Assembly (NCBI RefSeq): GCF_900104555.1
Contig: NZ_FNJU01000012.1
Span: 40,089-98,019, forward strand
Source of the DNA: Litchfieldia salsa
GTDB lineage: Bacteria > Bacillota > Bacilli > Bacillales > Bacillaceae_L
DNA: 57,931 nucleotides
Reading direction: 5' to 3'
Positions 39,882 to 50,800 of this stretch are shown here, piece by piece. The notes beneath the pieces were generated by a model, which had not been told where the DNA came from, did no database searches, and saw only the letters and a program-made list of their open reading frames with translations. Position numbers and translations under genes: made by a program. How positions within the stretch are numbered: position 1 is the first letter of the stretch; every line of letters begins with the position of its first letter.

Positions 39882-40190
39882 ATGATTAATAATGTTTCTG
39901 TTCATATTGAATACAAAGTAAAATCAACAGATACTTATCGTTATGAAATGATAATGGAAAATGTACTAGACCTTTTAACCGAATTTGGTGCCAAGAAGGT
40001 TCAGTGGTTTGTTTCCTCACGAGAAAATAATGTTTATATTGAGAAATTTGAACTACCAACTGAATCACACTACTATGCTCTTAAACGGTTAAGAGTATCA
40101 AATGAACGTATTACATTTAGTGAGCTTAATCAATGTCTTGAGGGTGGTATCCAAAACATATCTTTTTGGGCGTTAAAAAAGTGCTCTTAA
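39882..40190 (+). CDS. Conserved small protein of unknown function
   Basis: A protein of about 102 residues I do not recognise. It starts INNVSVHIEYKVKSTDTYRY and continues LLTEFGAKKVQWFVSSRENN, then VYIEKFELPTESHYYALKRL. The alternating pattern suggests an alpha/beta ferredoxin-like fold such as seen in dimeric monooxygenase-like or NIPSNAP-type proteins, with no visible catalytic residues. ATG 39882 is eight bases after AAAAGGGTG; ATG 39876 is too close. It lies between divergent yfhP and mutY, 48 bp before mutY with no terminator, so it is probably cotranscribed with mutY. Confidence 0.75.
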   Translation: MINNVSVHIEYKVKSTDTYRYEMIMENVLDLLTEFGAKKVQWFVSSRENNVYIEKFELPTESHYYALKRLRVSNERITFSELNQCLEGGIQNISFWALKKCS

Positions 40191-40238
40191 ATATATATTC
40201 CCACTTTCATAAAAGTTTAACATCTTGGGGGAATAAAC

Positions 40239-41336
40239 ATGGCAAAAAATGTTGGTAATTATAACCTAGGTCATTTTAACAAGGAGTCATTTCAGCAAGA
40301 TTTATTGAGTTGGTTTGAAGCTGAGATGAGAAGCCTTCCTTGGAGAGAAGACAGTGACCCTTATAGGGTATGGGTATCAGAAATCATGCTTCAACAAACA
40401 AGAGTAGATACTGTTATCCCATATTTTAAGCGCTTTATGGAAAAATTTCCAACAATTGAATCGCTCGCGATGGCAAAAGAAGAAGATGTTCTTAAGGCAT
40501 GGGAAGGTCTTGGCTACTATTCAAGAGTTCGAAATCTTCACTCAGCAGTTAAAGAAGTAAATGAAAGTTACGGTGGGGTCGTTCCAAATACGGTAGAAAA
40601 CATCTCAAAGCTAAAAGGGGTAGGTCCTTATACAACAGGAGCAATATTAAGCATTGCCTACGGGATCCCAGAGCCTGCAGTTGATGGAAATGTGATGAGA
40701 GTTTTTTCTAGGATCTTCTCGGTTTGGGAGGACATCGCTAAACCTAAAACAAGAATATTATTTGAGGAAATAATAAGAGAGGTTATATCAAAAGAGAACC
40801 CCTCGTATTTTAACCAAGGACTTATGGAGCTTGGCGCATTAATTTGTACGCCAACAAGTCCATCATGCTTACTTTGTCCAGTTCGTGAACACTGTAAGGC
40901 CTTTGAAGAAGGTGTACAAGCTGAGCTTCCGGTAAAAAGTAAGAAGAAAGCCCCTAGATCGGTAACAATGGCAGCTGTAGTTATCCAAGATGAAGCTGGC
41001 AGATTGATCGTTCATAAAAGACAAAATAAAGGGTTGCTAGCAAATATGTGGGAGTTTCCAAATGTGGAAACACAGCTAGAATATCAATCACCTAAAGAAA
41101 CGTTGCAGCAATATCTCAAAACTGATTTTAATTTGAAGGTTGAGATTGAGGCTCCCTTTACTACCATTGAACATGTTTTTTCGCATTTGGTCTGGAATAT
41201 TACTGTTTACAAAGGGACGCTAACAGAAGAAATTACCGAGTTGGAAGATTTGAAAATTTTAGACTTAGCGTCACTATCAGAGTTAGCATTTCCTGTATCA
41301 CATCAGAATATTTTAAAAGCGTTCTTGGCTCAATAG
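40239..41336 (+). CDS. mutY: A/G-specific adenine glycosylase MutY
   Basis: A 365-residue DNA glycosylase that removes adenine mispaired with 8-oxoguanine. Catalytic domain: [12 protein letters not shown] with the catalytic Glu, the helix-hairpin-helix [12 protein letters not shown], and [11 protein letters not shown] with the catalytic Asp. The [4Fe-4S] cysteines are in [21 protein letters not shown] (6-2-5 spacing). The C-terminal NUDIX-like domain (about 230-360) recognises 8-oxo[19 protein letters not shown] is typical. Ribosome site TTGGGGG. Position between yfhP and yfhS is as in B. subtilis. Confidence 0.96.
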   Translation: MAKNVGNYNLGHFNKESFQQDLLSWFEAEMRSLPWREDSDPYRVWVSEIMLQQTRVDTVIPYFKRFMEKFPTIESLAMAKEEDVLKAWEGLGYYSRVRNLHSAVKEVNESYGGVVPNTVENISKLKGVGPYTTGAILSIAYGIPEPAVDGNVMRVFSRIFSVWEDIAKPKTRILFEEIIREVISKENPSYFNQGLMELGALICTPTSPSCLLCPVREHCKAFEEGVQAELPVKSKKKAPRSVTMAAVVIQDEAGRLIVHKRQNKGLLANMWEFPNVETQLEYQSPKETLQQYLKTDFNLKVEIEAPFTTIEHVFSHLVWNITVYKGTLTEEITELEDLKILDLASLSELAFPVSHQNILKAFLAQ

Positions 41337-41343
41337 AGAAGAG

Positions 41344-41370
41344 CTTCCCTTTAATAACAAGGGAAGTTTT
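41344..41370 (+). terminator. Rho-independent terminator of mutY
   Basis: CTTCCCTT / AAGGGAAG with a seven-base loop, then TTTTG. Confidence 0.85.
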
Positions 41371-41404
41371 GTATTATTGTTAGAAGATAAAAAGCATCGT
41401 ACTC

Positions 41405-41533
41405 AGTTTTAGTGTCTAGCTCCAGCGTCTAGCCCCTCAGGGTCATAAGTCAAATCACTTCAGAAATCAAGATTTCCTGCGTGATTCGCCTTATGCCTGT
41501 CGGGGTTGAACAAGGCGCTTACGCTTTTCTTTA
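41405..41533. repeat. Dispersed element P2, copy 2
   Basis: Begins AGTGTCTAGCTCCAGCGTCT and ends CAAGGCGCTTACGCTTTTCT, with internal GGTCATAAG / CTTATGCC pairing. Same family as 19605-19735. It sits between convergent mutY and yfhS and ends at the yfhS stop. Confidence 0.85.
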
Positions 41534-41534
41534 G

Positions 41535-41759
41535 TCAATCATAAGTAACTCTTGTGCCGTGAGTGTAGTCTGCTTCATTTCGCTTCATTCCACCTCTGGC
41601 TTCAATCTCCTCTATGATAGAACGATGGATTGATTGACCTTCGACATTTAAATAAGGAACCATTTGCTGTAAAGAATGATGAAAAAAGGCTAGCTCAGAA
41701 TTTTCCCATTCAGTTTTCGAAATCATTGATAGCTCTGTCATATCTCGACCAACATACAT
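41535..41759 (-). CDS. yfhS: YfhS-like small protein
   Basis: A 74-residue small protein corresponding in place and size to B. subtilis yfhS, a sporulation-linked gene of unknown function between mutY and fabL. Visible features: SELAFFHHSLQQMVPYLNVEG, then RSIIEEIEARGGMKRNEADY and a C-terminal HGTRVTYD. ATG is preceded by TAAGGAGG. Divergent from fabL. Confidence 0.8.
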   Translation of the reverse strand: MYVGRDMTELSMISKTEWENSELAFFHHSLQQMVPYLNVEGQSIHRSIIEEIEARGGMKRNEADYTHGTRVTYD

Positions 41760-41867
41760 TCTTTTTTCCTCCTTAGTTCTATCTCCTATGTAGTTTCTGA
41801 TACAATAAGCATGTCTATTACATGAAAATATATCAAATATAGATAAAAAAAAGGGAGTTGTACATAA

Positions 41868-42617
<750 letters not shown>

Positions 42618-42674
42618 AGGATCAAAATTCATAAATTTATTCAAAAAAAACTTTTCATTTTTTTTGGATAAGAA

Positions 42675-42713
42675 AATCACCTCTTGGACAAATTAATTTT
42701 CGTGGAGGTGATT
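42675..42713 (+). promoter_or_regulatory. Hairpin masking the sspE ribosome site
   Basis: AATCACCTC pairs perfectly with GAGGTGATT over a 21-nt loop. The right arm is the Shine-Dalgarno of sspE (GGAGGTG, start codon at 42718). Whether the left arm is transcribed depends on the start point, which I could not fix. Confidence 0.6.
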
Positions 42714-42717
42714 AACA

Positions 42718-42909
42718 ATGGCAAACAGAACTAACAAAACACAAGTTGGTACTAACGTACAACAAGTAAGACAACAAAACGCTAACTCTGCACAAGGTGG
42801 GCAAGGTGGAGCTGGTCAATTCGGAACAGAATTCGCTAGTGAAACAAATGTACAAGAAGTTAGACGTCAAAACCAACAAGCAGAACAAAACAAAGGTCAA
42901 AACTCATAA
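42718..42909 (+). CDS. sspE: Gamma-type small acid-soluble spore protein
   Basis: A 63-residue SASP-gamma, a storage protein of the forespore degraded at germination to supply amino acids. It is very Gln/Asn-rich and has the typical repeated pattern: GTNVQQVRQQNANSAQGG then FGTEFASETNVQEVRRQNQQAE. TEFASET is the germination protease (GPR) recognition segment. Fewer repeats than the B. subtilis protein (84 residues). Strong terminator downstream. Ribosome site may be masked by a hairpin (42675-42713). Confidence 0.95.
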   Translation: MANRTNKTQVGTNVQQVRQQNANSAQGGQGGAGQFGTEFASETNVQEVRRQNQQAEQNKGQNS

Positions 42910-42917
42910 TAAAGACC

Positions 42918-42951
42918 GACACTCCCTTCATTCGATTGGGAGTGTCTTTTT
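42918..42951 (+). terminator. Rho-independent terminator of sspE
   Basis: GACACTCCC / GGGAGTGTC perfect stem, followed by T5. Confidence 0.92.
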
Positions 42952-42976
42952 AATGTTTTTCTTCAAAGGCTCTTTT

Positions 42977-43188
42977 AAGGCTCTTTTCTAAAAGATTGTT
43001 GTTTCTAGACTTATTTTGTAGAGCCCGTTGATTGGAACGGAAGTTATGTGACTCCTGCGGGATGCGCAGGATATCCCATGAGACCATAAGATAAAAGAGG
43101 CTCATCACCTGCCCCGCGGAAAGCACATACCTGGAGTGCAAATCAACCTAACCTAGTCAAATGCAACAAAGTTTGCGAAAAGAGTCTT
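42977..43188. repeat. Composite dispersed element P3 (about 212 bp)
   Basis: Outer arms CTCTTTTCTAAAAGATTGTTG and CAACAAAGTTTGCGAAAAGA are imperfect inverse repeats. Inside lies GTTGATTGGAACGGAAGT ... GACTCCTGCGGGATGCGCAG ... CCCCGCGGAAAGC ... AATCAAC, a pattern I know as a common intergenic repeat of many Bacillus genomes. No ORF. It lies between sspE and ygaB. Confidence 0.8.
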
Positions 43189-43310
43189 TTTCAAAATACT
43201 TTAACTCGACAAAACTTCTTATAAGTCAACAGATAAAGTCAAAGGATATTTATTTACTATCTAGAAATAGTCTACATAGCATATTTAATGGTATTGGAAG
43301 GAGAACGTCT

Positions 43311-43565
43311 ATGAATCACTTTGAGGAACTTGTTGGTGAGCAATTAAAAACAATGGATAAGCTTCTATTCATACAGTCAGAAATAGAAAGATGTCAACAG
43401 CTAGAAGTTGAACTTCAATCGTTACAAAAGCAAACAGAGCTTGTATCAATTCAAGAAGAAATAGTCCAAATGAAGATGGAATTGCAGAAAATTCATCGAA
43501 TGTTTGAAAAGCAGACGGAAGAGGTTGTAAAATCATACCAAAGTAAAGTGCAACCTATTGCATAA
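43311..43565 (+). CDS. ygaB: YgaB family protein
   Basis: An 84-residue, almost wholly helical coiled-coil protein (MDKLLFIQSEIERCQQLEVE, LQKQTELVSIQEEIVQMKME, KIHRMFEKQTEEVVKSYQ) equal in place and size to B. subtilis ygaB; function unknown. ATG 43311 follows GGAAGGAG. The in-frame extension upstream to 43161 runs into repeat P3 and is rejected. Own terminator. Confidence 0.87.
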   Translation: MNHFEELVGEQLKTMDKLLFIQSEIERCQQLEVELQSLQKQTELVSIQEEIVQMKMELQKIHRMFEKQTEEVVKSYQSKVQPIA

Positions 43566-43649
43566 AAAACCATTAACTTCAGGCTAGTTTTATTAACATT
43601 AATGATTACTTAATAAAGGTTATTATACTTGATAAATTCTGCAATCTTT

Positions 43650-43684
43650 AAGAGTCATCATAAAACTGATGGCTCTTTTGTTTT
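43650..43684 (+). terminator. Rho-independent terminator of ygaB
   Basis: AAGAGTCATCA / TGATGGCTCTT (one G-U pair), then TTGTTTT. Confidence 0.82.
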
Positions 43685-43785
43685 AAATTATGTGTTGAAC
43701 CGTTATAATAGTAGAAAATGGGTCAATCTTTGTTTACTAAAGTAATTAGCAGCAAAGCGTCCAAATAGAAAGTAGGGGAGAGAAC

Positions 43786-44316
43786 ATGGGTGTTCCCATG
43801 GAAGGAGATAGAGTCCAAATACATAGCTACAAACATAATGGTAAAATACACCGAGTGTGGGAAGAAACGACCGTTTTAAAGGGGACACAAGGATTAGTTA
43901 TTGGTGGAAATGACCGGACTGTTGTTACAGAATCCGACGGTAGAACATGGATTACAAGAGAACCTGCAATCTGCTATTTTCATTCTCGTAATTGGTTTAA
44001 TATTATTGCAATGATTCGTGAGGATGGAGTCTATTACTACTGTAACATAAGCTCACCTTTTATTTGGGACAATGAAGCGGTAAAGTATATTGACTATGAT
44101 TTAGATATCAAAGTATTTCCGGATATGACGTTTATTTTATTAGATGAAGATGAATATGATCGTCATCGAGTTGAAATGAAATACCCTGAAGTCATTGATC
44201 ATATTTTAAAAGAGAATGTGGACAAGCTTATTCGCTGGATTCGTCAACGAAAAGGTCCCTTTGCACCAGATTTTATCGATATTTGGTATGAAAGATATTT
44301 AACATATCGTCAGTAG
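43786..44316 (+). CDS. ygaC: DUF402 nucleoside tri-/diphosphatase YgaC
   Basis: A 176-residue DUF402 protein. The family hydrolyses nucleoside tri- and diphosphates using divalent metal, or pyrophosphate-type bonds, through a barrel fold. Conserved segments are [39 protein letters not shown]-like (here [11 protein letters not shown]), [11 protein letters not shown] and [11 protein letters not shown] with the metal-binding acidic residues, and [17 protein letters not shown]. Gene order sspE, ygaB, ygaC, ygaD is as in B. subtilis. Ribosome site TAGGGGAGAG. Confidence 0.92.
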   Translation: MGVPMEGDRVQIHSYKHNGKIHRVWEETTVLKGTQGLVIGGNDRTVVTESDGRTWITREPAICYFHSRNWFNIIAMIREDGVYYYCNISSPFIWDNEAVKYIDYDLDIKVFPDMTFILLDEDEYDRHRVEMKYPEVIDHILKENVDKLIRWIRQRKGPFAPDFIDIWYERYLTYRQ

Positions 44317-44392
44317 ATTTGAATAAGCTAGCTAAGGTAAATGGGGAAAATACTTATTCAATGATTAACCGTATAACAATCTTTAAACAATG

Positions 44393-44419
44393 ACCTGTTG
44401 TTAAAGTACAACAGGTTTA
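44393..44419 (+). terminator. Rho-independent terminator of ygaC
   Basis: ACCTGTTGT / ACAACAGGT perfect stem, then TTTATT. Confidence 0.82.
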
Positions 44420-44475
44420 TTCATGATTAATTTAAGGGAAAATAAGTTGAGACAGCTAAGACAGGAGGTTTTATT

Positions 44476-46218
44476 CTGGATAGTATCAAGCGTTATATGA
44501 TATTTGTTAAGCCATATAGGCTACAAATTATTGGAACCATTATAATTGGTATCTTTAAATTTGGAATTCCCTTATTAATCCCATTGTTATTAAAATATGT
44601 AGTGGATGATATCATTAACGGAGCAATGTCACCCGACGATAAAGTAACAAAATTAATGACGGTTATGGGTATTATGCTGTTTATTTTTATCGTATTGCGC
44701 CCACCTATTGAGTATTACCGACAGTATTATGCCCAATGGGTTGGTACCAAGATTTTATATGATATCCGTGATCAATTATACACACATATTCAGAAATTAA
44801 GTCTGAAATATTATGCAAACACAAGAGCCGGTGAAATTATATCTAGAGTTATAAATGATGTTGAACAAACAAAGACTTTTGTTATAACAGGTTTGATGAA
44901 CCTTTGGCTTGATATTATTACTATCTTCATCGTACTAGGTTTTATGTTTTCAATGGATGTTCCTCTGACCATTGTTTCAATTCTACTTTTCCCGTTTTAT
45001 GGATTTTCGGTGAAGTTTTTTTATGCTCGTTTACGAAAATTAACAAGAGATCGTTCACAAGCATTGGCTGAAGTGCAAGGCTTTTTACATGAAAGAGTGC
45101 AGGGGATTCCTGTGATTAGGAGTTTTGCAATTGAAGATGAAGAGCAAAAAAAGTTTAATCAAACAAATAGTAATTTCCTTTCAAAAGCCTTAGATCATAC
45201 TAGTTGGAATGCAAAAACGTTTGCGGTAGTTAATACCATTACAGATGTTGCGCCACTGCTAGTTATAGGATATGCAGGCCTAAAAGTGATTCAAGGCGAT
45301 TTAACTGTTGGAACAATGGTTGCCTTCATTGCATTTATTGATCGATTATATAATCCGTTACGAAGATTGGTTAATTCTTCGACAACCATGACACAGGCAC
45401 TTGCTTCTATGGACCGTGTATTCGAGTTTGTCGATGAAAAATATGATATTAAAGATAAAAAAGATGCGATTGATTGTTCAAATATCGAAGGAAATGTAAC
45501 TTTCGATCATATTTCATTCAAGTATAACGATGATGACCAAGAAGTGTTACGAGATATTCATCTTCATGTGACAAAGGGTGAAACCATTGCACTAGTTGGA
45601 ATGAGTGGTGGTGGGAAGTCAAGTTTAGTTAGTCTGATTCCGCGCTTTTACGATGTAACGAGTGGGAGAATCCTGATCGATGGAATTGATATAAGAAATT
45701 TTAAATCTCGGAGTCTGAGAGATAAAATTGGTATGGTTCTACAGGACCCATTTTTATTTAGTGAGTCTATTAAAGCGAATATCTTAATAGGTAAGCCTGA
45801 TGCGACAGAGGAAGAGGTAATTGCTGCTGCGGTTGCGGCAAATGCACATGAATTTATCATGCAACTTCCAAAAGGCTATGATACTGAGGTAGGAGAACGT
45901 GGAGTAAAGCTATCAGGTGGTCAAAAACAAAGAATTGCAATCGCACGTGTATTCTTGAAGAACCCGCCGCTTCTCGTATTAGATGAGGCCACATCAGCGC
46001 TTGATTTAGAAAGTGAGCATGTGATTCAGATTGCATTAGAAAAGCTAGCACAAAACCGAACAACCTTTATCGTAGCCCACCGACTGTCAACCATTACACA
46101 TGCAAACAGAATTGTGATGATTGAGCACGGAAAGATTATTGAAGTTGGCTCACATGAAGAGTTAATGAAGAAAAAAGGTCATTATTTCGAACTGTTTCAA
46201 GTGCAACAGTTAGAATAG
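44476..46218 (+). CDS. ygaD: ABC transporter, fused permease/ATPase (YgaD)
   Basis: A half-transporter of about 580 residues that works as a dimer, of the lipid/multidrug exporter type. Six membrane helices (about 15-310), then the ATPase: Walker [10 protein letters not shown] (a Ser-Gly variant), Q-loop VLQDPFLFS, signature LSGGQKQR, Walker [13 protein letters not shown] and the H-loop VAHRLST. Matches B. subtilis YgaD by place and structure. The only start with proper spacing from AGGAGG (44463-44468) is CTG at 44476, giving [14 protein letters not shown], the normal N-terminus of the family. The ATG at 44497 would cut it and lacks a ribosome site. Strong terminator. Confidence 0.9.
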   Translation: MDSIKRYMIFVKPYRLQIIGTIIIGIFKFGIPLLIPLLLKYVVDDIINGAMSPDDKVTKLMTVMGIMLFIFIVLRPPIEYYRQYYAQWVGTKILYDIRDQLYTHIQKLSLKYYANTRAGEIISRVINDVEQTKTFVITGLMNLWLDIITIFIVLGFMFSMDVPLTIVSILLFPFYGFSVKFFYARLRKLTRDRSQALAEVQGFLHERVQGIPVIRSFAIEDEEQKKFNQTNSNFLSKALDHTSWNAKTFAVVNTITDVAPLLVIGYAGLKVIQGDLTVGTMVAFIAFIDRLYNPLRRLVNSSTTMTQALASMDRVFEFVDEKYDIKDKKDAIDCSNIEGNVTFDHISFKYNDDDQEVLRDIHLHVTKGETIALVGMSGGGKSSLVSLIPRFYDVTSGRILIDGIDIRNFKSRSLRDKIGMVLQDPFLFSESIKANILIGKPDATEEEVIAAAVAANAHEFIMQLPKGYDTEVGERGVKLSGGQKQRIAIARVFLKNPPLLVLDEATSALDLESEHVIQIALEKLAQNRTTFIVAHRLSTITHANRIVMIEHGKIIEVGSHEELMKKKGHYFELFQVQQLE

Positions 46219-46224
46219 ACAATG

Positions 46225-46256
46225 AAAAACTCCTACTTATGATGGTAGGAGTTTTG
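46225..46256 (+). terminator. Rho-independent terminator of ygaD
   Basis: AAAACTCCTAC / GTAGGAGTTTT with an eight-base loop. Confidence 0.9.
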
Positions 46257-46290
46257 TCTTTGTAATTCAGAAGAAGGTGGACGACCATTT

Positions 46291-47364
46291 TTATTTTACC
46301 GTGAGTCTGTCATCATCTTTGTGGTAGCTGTGGTAGCTTTCAATCAATACATTAAGGTGATTGAGTTGATCATAATAATCGATGATAGAAGAGACGAGAG
46401 ATAATAGTTGATACCAGTCCTTTTGGGATTCGTCATCTAACAGCTTTTGATGTGAAATAAAGGTATCAATTACTGCATTACGATCAAATTCAAAGTCCTT
46501 AATTAATTCGTGCGTAACAAGCTGTGTTTTTATTTTACCAATAACCTTTAGATTAAGCTGTTCATGAAAATGAATCATATCATCGATTTCCTTAATAAGT
46601 GTTTGTTGGAACTCGAGTGGCATCCGATGGAACTCATTCTCAAAACGGTGCAATTTTTTTAATGTATCAAGTGAATATTTAGTGGAGATAATCATTTGTC
46701 TAAATAATACTAGTTTCCTTGCTTTTGCCTTCTTGTACTTCTGTAAATAGTTTCGTTCTTCTTTATATAGTAAGTATAATTGATCTAGTTTCGTCAGTTG
46801 ATCTTTTATGCCTTCAATTTCAGCTTTTAATGTATGGTGTTCAATCGCTTGCCTTGTATTAAGGCGAATCCACTTAAAAATAACCTCAGTGATCTCATCA
46901 ATTTTCCCATACAATTTACTTTCATATTTAGGTGGTAGAAAAACTAAGTTAACGATAAAAGCAGATAAAACCCCAAGCATGATGGTTGAAAACCGAAGAA
47001 GAGCAAATTGAATGAAATCTTCACCCGGATTTTCCATAATAGCGATGACTGTTACAATCGCGACAGGTATTGTATTTTCAATTTTTAACTTGATATTAAT
47101 TCCTATCACCAGAATGGCTGTTAATCCAATAATAAATGGATCATTCCCAAAGACTAGAACAAACACGATCGCGAATACAGCACCAATTATATTAGCTTGA
47201 AATTGTTCTAATACCGACAAGTATGATCGGTAAATTGAAGGTTGAATGGCAAAAACCGCAGCAATTCCAGCAAAGACAGGTGCGGACAGTTCAAGAACAT
47301 TGGCAAGTATTAGTGCTAGAGTGATGGCTATGCCTGTTTTTAAAATACGGGCACCAATTTTCAT
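46291..47364 (-). CDS. ygaE: Aromatic acid exporter family protein (YgaE)
   Basis: A 357-residue UPF0421/ArAE_1 membrane protein. The N-terminal half has about five helices (ITLALILANVLELSAPVFAG, FAIQPSIYRSYLSVLEQFQA with the conserved Q-P-S, then NIIGAVFAIVF). The C-terminal half (about 150-357) is a long cytoplasmic helical domain rich in K, E and L. The family is thought to export aromatic acids, by analogy with FUSC proteins; not proven for Bacillus. Equal in place to ygaE between ygaD and gsaB/hemL. ATG at 47364 is downstream of AAAGGAAT, a moderate ribosome site. Confidence 0.85.
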   Translation of the reverse strand: MKIGARILKTGIAITLALILANVLELSAPVFAGIAAVFAIQPSIYRSYLSVLEQFQANIIGAVFAIVFVLVFGNDPFIIGLTAILVIGINIKLKIENTIPVAIVTVIAIMENPGEDFIQFALLRFSTIMLGVLSAFIVNLVFLPPKYESKLYGKIDEITEVIFKWIRLNTRQAIEHHTLKAEIEGIKDQLTKLDQLYLLYKEERNYLQKYKKAKARKLVLFRQMIISTKYSLDTLKKLHRFENEFHRMPLEFQQTLIKEIDDMIHFHEQLNLKVIGKIKTQLVTHELIKDFEFDRNAVIDTFISHQKLLDDESQKDWYQLLSLVSSIIDYYDQLNHLNVLIESYHSYHKDDDRLTVK

Positions 47365-47558
47365 ATATGAAAAATTCCTTTCTTTTTAACTACGTATTAC
47401 TTATCTATCCTGTTCAAAAATAATTGAAACAATACTGTACTATACATTGGTTTCCATTTCTTTTCAAGGGGTATTTCTCCAACATTTTGTGACAAACAAA
47501 ATTACCCTGTGAAGTAAGATTATTGGTGGAGTCCAATTTGATGGGATGATCCTTGTGG

Positions 47559-47795
47559 GATAGGTGCCTAAAGTCGTGTTGAAAGTATCGGGAAAGGTAA
47601 CTAAACGCGAGATAGGTGCCCGAAGTCGAAGCGAGGCAAATGGTAGAGTAACTAATGGTGAGATAGGTCCCCGAAGTCGAGTTGGGAGCAATGTGAAAGG
47701 TAACTAAACAAGAGATAGGTGCGCGAAAGTCGAGCGGAGCATCTTGTAGAGTAACTAAACAAGAAATAGATACCCGAAGTAAGTTGGAATCAATA
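47559..47795. repeat. Tandem array B: about five units of 51-52 bp
   Basis: GATAGGTGCCCGAAGTCGAG recurs at 47559, 47611, 47662, 47714 and (decayed) 47765, spaced 51-52 bp. Each unit continues with variable bases and ends GGTAACTAAACAAGA or TAGAGTAACTAA. The array fills the 480-bp gap between ygaE and gltB. Apart from the array and a terminator I see nothing else in 47365-47844. It shares CCGAAGTC and unit length with arrays A and C. Confidence 0.9.
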
Positions 47796-47796
47796 A

Positions 47797-47832
47797 AAAA
47801 ACATCCCTATTCAATATGAATAGGGATGTTTT
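47797..47832 (-). terminator. Rho-independent terminator of gltB
   Basis: AACATCCCTATTCA pairs with TGAATAGGGATGTT; T-run on the gltB strand. Confidence 0.92.
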
Positions 47833-47844
47833 GGTTTTAGTTGA

Positions 47845-50800
47845 TCACTCAGTAGATACAGATGGATCTGCTTGTTCTTTCGTCGGGATGACTTGGAAGA
47901 AGTGTTGTTCTGGATTAGCAAGTAAGACTTTTAATTCGTCTGCTTCTTGCTGTTGTCCATGTTCTACTAAACCGTTAATAAATGCTGTTAATAGTTCTTG
48001 AACATCAAGCTTTCCTTTTTCAGATAGAGCTTGGATGGAAACTTTTGCTCCCTTTGCAATACGACGTTCGATTGCAGCTTTTGTAAGTCCCATTTCTGGT
48101 TGGTGACGAAGGTAAACGACTCCACCAGTCATACCAGCACAGATCCAAGGACCTGGGTCTCCAAGAACAAGGCCACGACCGTTTGTCATATATTCGAAAG
48201 CAAAACCTTTAATATTAGCATTTACACCTAGGTTACCATTTTCTTTTTCAGGGATAGGTGTTGTTAATTGGCCACCAATAATCATATCTGCACCAGATAA
48301 GCGAATTCCGGCACGAGCATCAGCGTTACCTTGGACTAGCAATAGTCCTTTTTGAGCTCCGTAACCAAATCCTTTACCTACAGAACCATTATAGTAGTTA
48401 CCATCTTTACCTTTTGATTTGTAGATTTGAATGCTACCACCAAATGCAGTTTTACCAATTCCGTCTTGTGCTCCACCATCAACGTGAATATCGATACCAG
48501 AAGTGTTATATGCTCCTAGTCCATTTCCAGGAATAGATCCATCTTGATAGCGTAATTTAACGTCTGGTAGTTTTGTATACGAACCATCCAAGCGTCCTCT
48601 TACACGATGACAGGAAACACGACTTCCTAGTACACGTTGCTCAGAAGTGACAGTAGTAAAATCTCTTGATGTTTGTAGTTCATCTACATTTATATCAAGA
48701 TATTCAGCACCAACAGCTACTAATAACTGCGGATCTTCAACACTTGCAGCAACTTCTTTTTGTGCAAATTGCTTCACTTCAAGAGGTTTTAGTAGATAAC
48801 TTAAATCGATAGATTCAAGACCTCTAGTTTGTTCTAACAAGTCTGAACGTCCAACCAAGTCTTGAAGGTTGTCATGTCCTAATGATGCTGTTAGAGCTTT
48901 CACTTCGTTACCAAAAGCAGTAAACATATTTACTAACCCTTTTACAGCTAAATCATATTGACGTGGAACGAATCGACGAAGTCCATGTTCTTTTGCTTGT
49001 GCTTCTGACTCGATTTGCGTTGCAATACCAACGTGACAGGTGTCAAGGTGACAGCCACGACAAGTCGTACAGCCAATTGCAATCATTGATAGTGTACCGA
49101 AACCAATTCGGTTTGCACCTAATAACATCATTTTTACAACGTCTAGTGCACTCTTAATTCCACCATCTGCCCATAGTTCAACTTGATTACGAAGTCCAGC
49201 TTCTAAAAGGGCATTGTGTGCTGCTTTCACACCGATTTCTACTGGTAGACCAACATATTGAAGTGCATGAATTCTAGCAGCTCCTGTTCCACCATCAAAT
49301 CCACTTATCGTAATAACGTCAGCACCAGCTTTTGCGATACCAACTGCAATTGTACCGATGTTTGGAACAACTGGAACTTTAACAGCTACTTTCGCTTGGT
49401 CGTTTGCTGTTTTTAATTCAGCAATCATTTGTGCTAAATCTTCAATCGAATAGATATCATGGTTATTTGAAGGCGAGATTAAATCTGACCCTAGTGTTGC
49501 ATTACGAGCTTCTGCAACCTTTGCAGTAACCTTTGATCCAGGTAAGTGACCACCTTCACCAGGCTTCGCACCTTGACCAATTTTAATTTCTAGAAGATTA
49601 GAAGAGTTTAAAAGCTCTGCATTTACACCGAATCGCCCTGAAGCAATTTGTTGGCCACGAGTACGTGGGTATTTGCCTAGCATATCCTTAATCTCTCCGC
49701 CTTCACCATTTAAACTAATCATGTTCAATTGTTCTGCACCTTCAGCGTAAGCACGGAAAGCAATCTCGTTTTGAGATCCAAATGACATAGATGAAATGAT
49801 AAATGGTAGGCTATGCTCACCAACTCCGATATTAACTTTGTCAGCAGAAACTGGCTTATCAGATTTCTTGATATCAGTTAAATGACGAATGGTAGTTGGG
49901 TTATTTTCCTCTTGCTCAGTAAGCTTTTCACGATAGCCATCATATGAACCAGATTGAGATACTTCACCAATTGCCTTCCAGATACGAGGGAAGAGGTGGA
50001 AGCTTTTTCCTGGTCGAGCTTTTTCGTCTTCAAAATCAACTGCTCTTTCAATCGCGTCTTTCTTAAGTGATTCGAAATTATAGTCTACAGTTTCAGAACC
50101 TAAGAAGTTAACAATCTTTAGGTAGTCTGCAATTTCATCATTTAATCCGATACTCGAGAATAATCTTGCATAACCGCGTAGTTCGTGAATTCCTAGGGTA
50201 GAAATAACTTTTTCAAGACCTTTTATTAAAGAGTTATAAAGATTTGTAGCAGGTGTAATCGTGTCTTCAGAAACTGTAGCAAACAATAGGTAAGGACTAA
50301 TAATGTTTGCACCTAATCCGTAAGCAAGAATAATATCGTGTAATGAACGAATTGCACCTGAACGTAATAGTAAAGAGCAATCACGTCTTAAGTGAGAAGA
50401 GACTAATGCTTGATCAACAGCCGAGATAATTAAATGTGGATCAATCCAAAGTTGGCCATTTTTATGGGCAGTTGCATCATCAATCACAATTAATGTTTTA
50501 CCTTGCTCAACAGCTTCTTTTGCTTCATCCGCCAATCTAGCAAGTGCATCTTTAAGAGTTTCATCTTCTGTAAAAGTTGCAGATAAATAGTGTACTAGTT
50601 TTTCTTTATTAAATGTCTCAACAACCTGGTCATAAGAAGGTTGTGCTGTTTGACTTGAGCATTCGTAACCAAGATTTCCTTCAATCAGTAAAGGAGAAGA
50701 GAGTTCCATAACAAGATCTTTTTCAACACGCTCAACAAGTGATGGACGTTTTCCGATAACTGTTCTTGTAGAGAAATGTTCTGTTTCACGATCACGGTCA

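Noticed and set aside
43161-43310. N-terminal extension of ygaB
   Set aside because: The in-frame extension runs through repeat element P3; the ribosome site GGAAGGAG precedes ATG 43311, which gives the family length.
47743-47755. 13-nt word TTGTAGAGTAACT shared by array B and, inverted, by the gltB leader
   Set aside because: Noted because it flanks gltB on opposite strands, but a single 13-nt match within AT-rich DNA is weak evidence; no further similarity around it.
47559-47795. CRISPR array or coding repeat
   Set aside because: No spacer/repeat alternation; units of 51 and 52 bp would break a reading frame, so it does not encode a repeat protein.
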